Positions 5,042 to 6,561 of a stretch of DNA of 6,561 bases are shown here, piece by piece. Under the pieces are notes generated by a model that saw only the letters and a list, made by a program, of their open reading frames with translations, was not told the DNA's origin and searched no databases. Position 1 is the first letter of the stretch. Every line of letters starts with the position of its first letter. Origin of the DNA: Acidimicrobiales bacterium. GTDB lineage: Bacteria; Actinomycetota; Acidimicrobiia; Acidimicrobiales; RAAP-2. The stretch covers positions 1-6,561 of the forward strand of contig JADGOK010000054.1 in the NCBI GenBank assembly GCA_017882985.1. Direction: 5' to 3'. The position numbers and the translations under genes were made by a program.

Positions 5042-6561
5042 CAGTCGTCACCCGACGTCGTCTGGGCCAGGATCTGGGCGTAGAGCGGCGTCGCCGCGAG
5101 CAACTCCGCGTGCGTGCCGCTCGCCACCACGCGTCCCTCGTCGAGCAGGATCACGCGGCTCGCCAGGGCGATCGTCGAGATGCGATGTGCGATGACGATC
5201 GTGGTCCGGTTGGTGAGCAGTCGACCGAGGGCCTCGTAGATACCGGCTTCGACGTGGACGTCGACGGCGCTGGTGGCGTCGTCGAGGATCAGGATCGGGG
5301 GATTGACGAGGAGGGTCCGGGCGATGGCGATGCGCTGGCGTTGTCCGCCCGAGAGGGTGTAGCCGCGTTCACCGACCACCGTGTCGTAGCCCTCGGGGAG
5401 TTGCTCGATGAACTCGTGCGCGTTCGCCGATCTCGCGGCCGTCTCGACCTGCTCGAGCGACGCGTCGGGCAGGGCGTAGGCGATGTTGTCACGGATGGAG
5501 ATCGAGAAGAGGAACGGCTCGTCGAGCACGACCCCGACGTTGGCGCGCAGCGACGAGAGCGTCAGGTCGCGCACGTCGTGGCCGTCAATGGCGATCGCGC
5601 CGTCGCTCACGTCGTAGAAGCGCGTCACCAGCCGCGCGATGGTCGACTTGCCCGAGCCCGTGCGACCGACGATCGCGACGGTCTCGCCCGCCTCGATGTG
5701 GGCGTCAAAGTCGACGAGGATCTCGGCGCCGTTGGCGTACTCGAAGCGCACGTGGTTGAAGTCGATCGCGCCGCGCACCTGGTCGAGGTCGTACGCGCCG
5801 GGGCGTTCGACGATGTCGGGACGCTCGTCGAGGATCTCAAAGATGCGTTCGGCGCTGGCCTTGGCGCGCTGGCCCATCATCACGAGCTGGCCGAGCATCA
5901 TGAACGGTGCCTGCAGCATGAGCAGATAGGCGTTGAAGGCGAGGATCGCGCCGATGCCGAGGTGGCCGTCGATGACCATCCAACCGCCGAAGAGCAGCAC
6001 CAGCGCGAGTCCCAACTGGGGCAGGTTCTGAACCCACGGCGACCAGATCGCGCGGATCTGGGCGTCCTTGATGTAGGCCCACGCAACGCGCTCGGCGGCG
6101 TCGGCGAGTCGATTGATCTCGGCCTCTTCCTGGGCGAAGGACTTGACGACGCGCACGCCGTTCACGCTCTCGTCGACGATCGTGGCGACGTCGGCGAGCC
6201 GGGCCTGGGTGATCCACGAGATCGGGAACATCACGCGGCGCATCTTGATCCCGACGAAATAGAGAATCGGCATCACGGTCATCGCGATGATCGCGAGCAC
6301 CACGTTGATCGACAACATGAAGCCGAAGGCGACCACGCCGATGCAGCACTGGACGAGGATGAGTGGCGCGAACGTCGCGTACATCTGGACGCTGCGGATG
6401 TCGCTGTTGGCCCTACTGATGAGTTGTCCGGACTGCACGCGGTCGTAGAAACTGAACGACAACCACGTGAGGTGCTGGTAGATCAGCGAGCGCAGGTCGG
6501 CTTCGACGTTGTAGGCGGTGTAGAACACGTACTGACGCGAGATGAGTCCCGTCACCCCGGC
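5041..6561 (-). CDS. ABC exporter half-transporter, degenerate-ATPase-site subunit (N-terminus cut by window edge)
   Basis: The frame is open to the right edge, so the start lies outside; about 506 residues are visible, and perhaps 80-100 N-terminal residues including the first membrane helix or helices are missing. The visible part begins in the membrane domain, with the coupling segment LSFSFYDRVQSGQLISRANSDIRSV, then hydrophobic helices near visible residues 62-100 and 176-225 (counting from the GTG at 6555). The ATPase domain has Walker A GRTGSGKST (297-305), a perfect signature LSGGQRQ (401-407), Walker B ILILDDATSAVD with Asp at 426 in place of the catalytic Glu, and switch His H457. 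At the Q-loop position the sequence is VVLDEPFLF, so Asp345 stands where Gln is usual. The protein therefore supplies a weak ATP site paired with the partner's LSAGE, while its intact signature completes the partner's active site. It is the first gene of the pair, overlapping the next by one base. The GTG at 6555 is not a credible start. Confidence 0.92.
   Translation of the reverse strand, partial: AGVTGLISRQYVFYTAYNVEADLRSLIYQHLTWLSFSFYDRVQSGQLISRANSDIRSVQMYATFAPLILVQCCIGVVAFGFMLSINVVLAIIAMTVMPILYFVGIKMRRVMFPISWITQARLADVATIVDESVNGVRVVKSFAQEEAEINRLADAAERVAWAYIKDAQIRAIWSPWVQNLPQLGLALVLLFGGWMVIDGHLGIGAILAFNAYLLMLQAPFMMLGQLVMMGQRAKASAERIFEILDERPDIVERPGAYDLDQVRGAIDFNHVRFEYANGAEILVDFDAHIEAGETVAIVGRTGSGKSTIARLVTRFYDVSDGAIAIDGHDVRDLTLSSLRANVGVVLDEPFLFSISIRDNIAYALPDASLEQVETAARSANAHEFIEQLPEGYDTVVGERGYTLSGGQRQRIAIARTLLVNPPILILDDATSAVDVHVEAGIYEALGRLLTNRTTIVIAHRISTIALASRVILLDEGRVVASGTHAELLAATPLYAQILAQTTSGDD

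Noticed and set aside
3797..5083. Long plus-strand open frames antisense to the first ABC exporter gene (3797-4366, 4472-5083)
   Set aside because: They are shadows of a gene with all ABC motifs on the minus strand; no ribosome site or recognisable domain.

Overview
This is a GC-rich chromosomal window of about 6.5 kb. Gene content points to a high-GC actinobacterium: an F420-dependent LLM-class oxidoreductase resembling mycobacterial Rv3520c, and a pair of half-size ABC exporters of which one starts with a Gly-rich leader and the 'LPFGGIPTEL' type segment seen in actinobacterial homologs. An Acidimicrobiia-like lineage is a reasonable guess but cannot be proven from sequence alone. All genes look intact except the two that run off the window edges. 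No mobile element, CRISPR array, tRNA or rRNA was seen.

Layout: (1) 3-515, plus strand, the last ~170 residues of an APC-superfamily amino acid permease whose start lies left of the window. (2) 516-636, a gap between convergent genes with two strong inverted repeats, the likely terminators. (3) 637-1911, minus strand, a glutamate dehydrogenase-family enzyme with the catalytic residues present but two normally conserved segments changed. (4) 1912-2046, a divergent intergenic region with a possible 8-codon leader ORF before the dehydrogenase. (5) 2047-3093, plus strand, the LLM F420 oxidoreductase. (6) 3101-5041 and 5041-6561, minus strand, two half ABC transporters overlapping by one base; the upstream one is cut by the right edge.

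The permease and glutamate dehydrogenase fit a common theme of amino acid and nitrogen metabolism, but they are convergent and not one operon. The two ABC half-transporters are almost certainly partners: one has the catalytic Walker B glutamate and a deviant signature motif, the other has Asp at the Walker B position and a perfect signature motif, which is the complementary pattern of a heterodimeric exporter with one consensus and one degenerate ATP site. Substrate is unknown.

No new multi-gene system was found. The points most worth checking are the altered glutamate dehydrogenase motifs, the leader ORF in front of it, and the Asp at the Q-loop position of the second ABC subunit.
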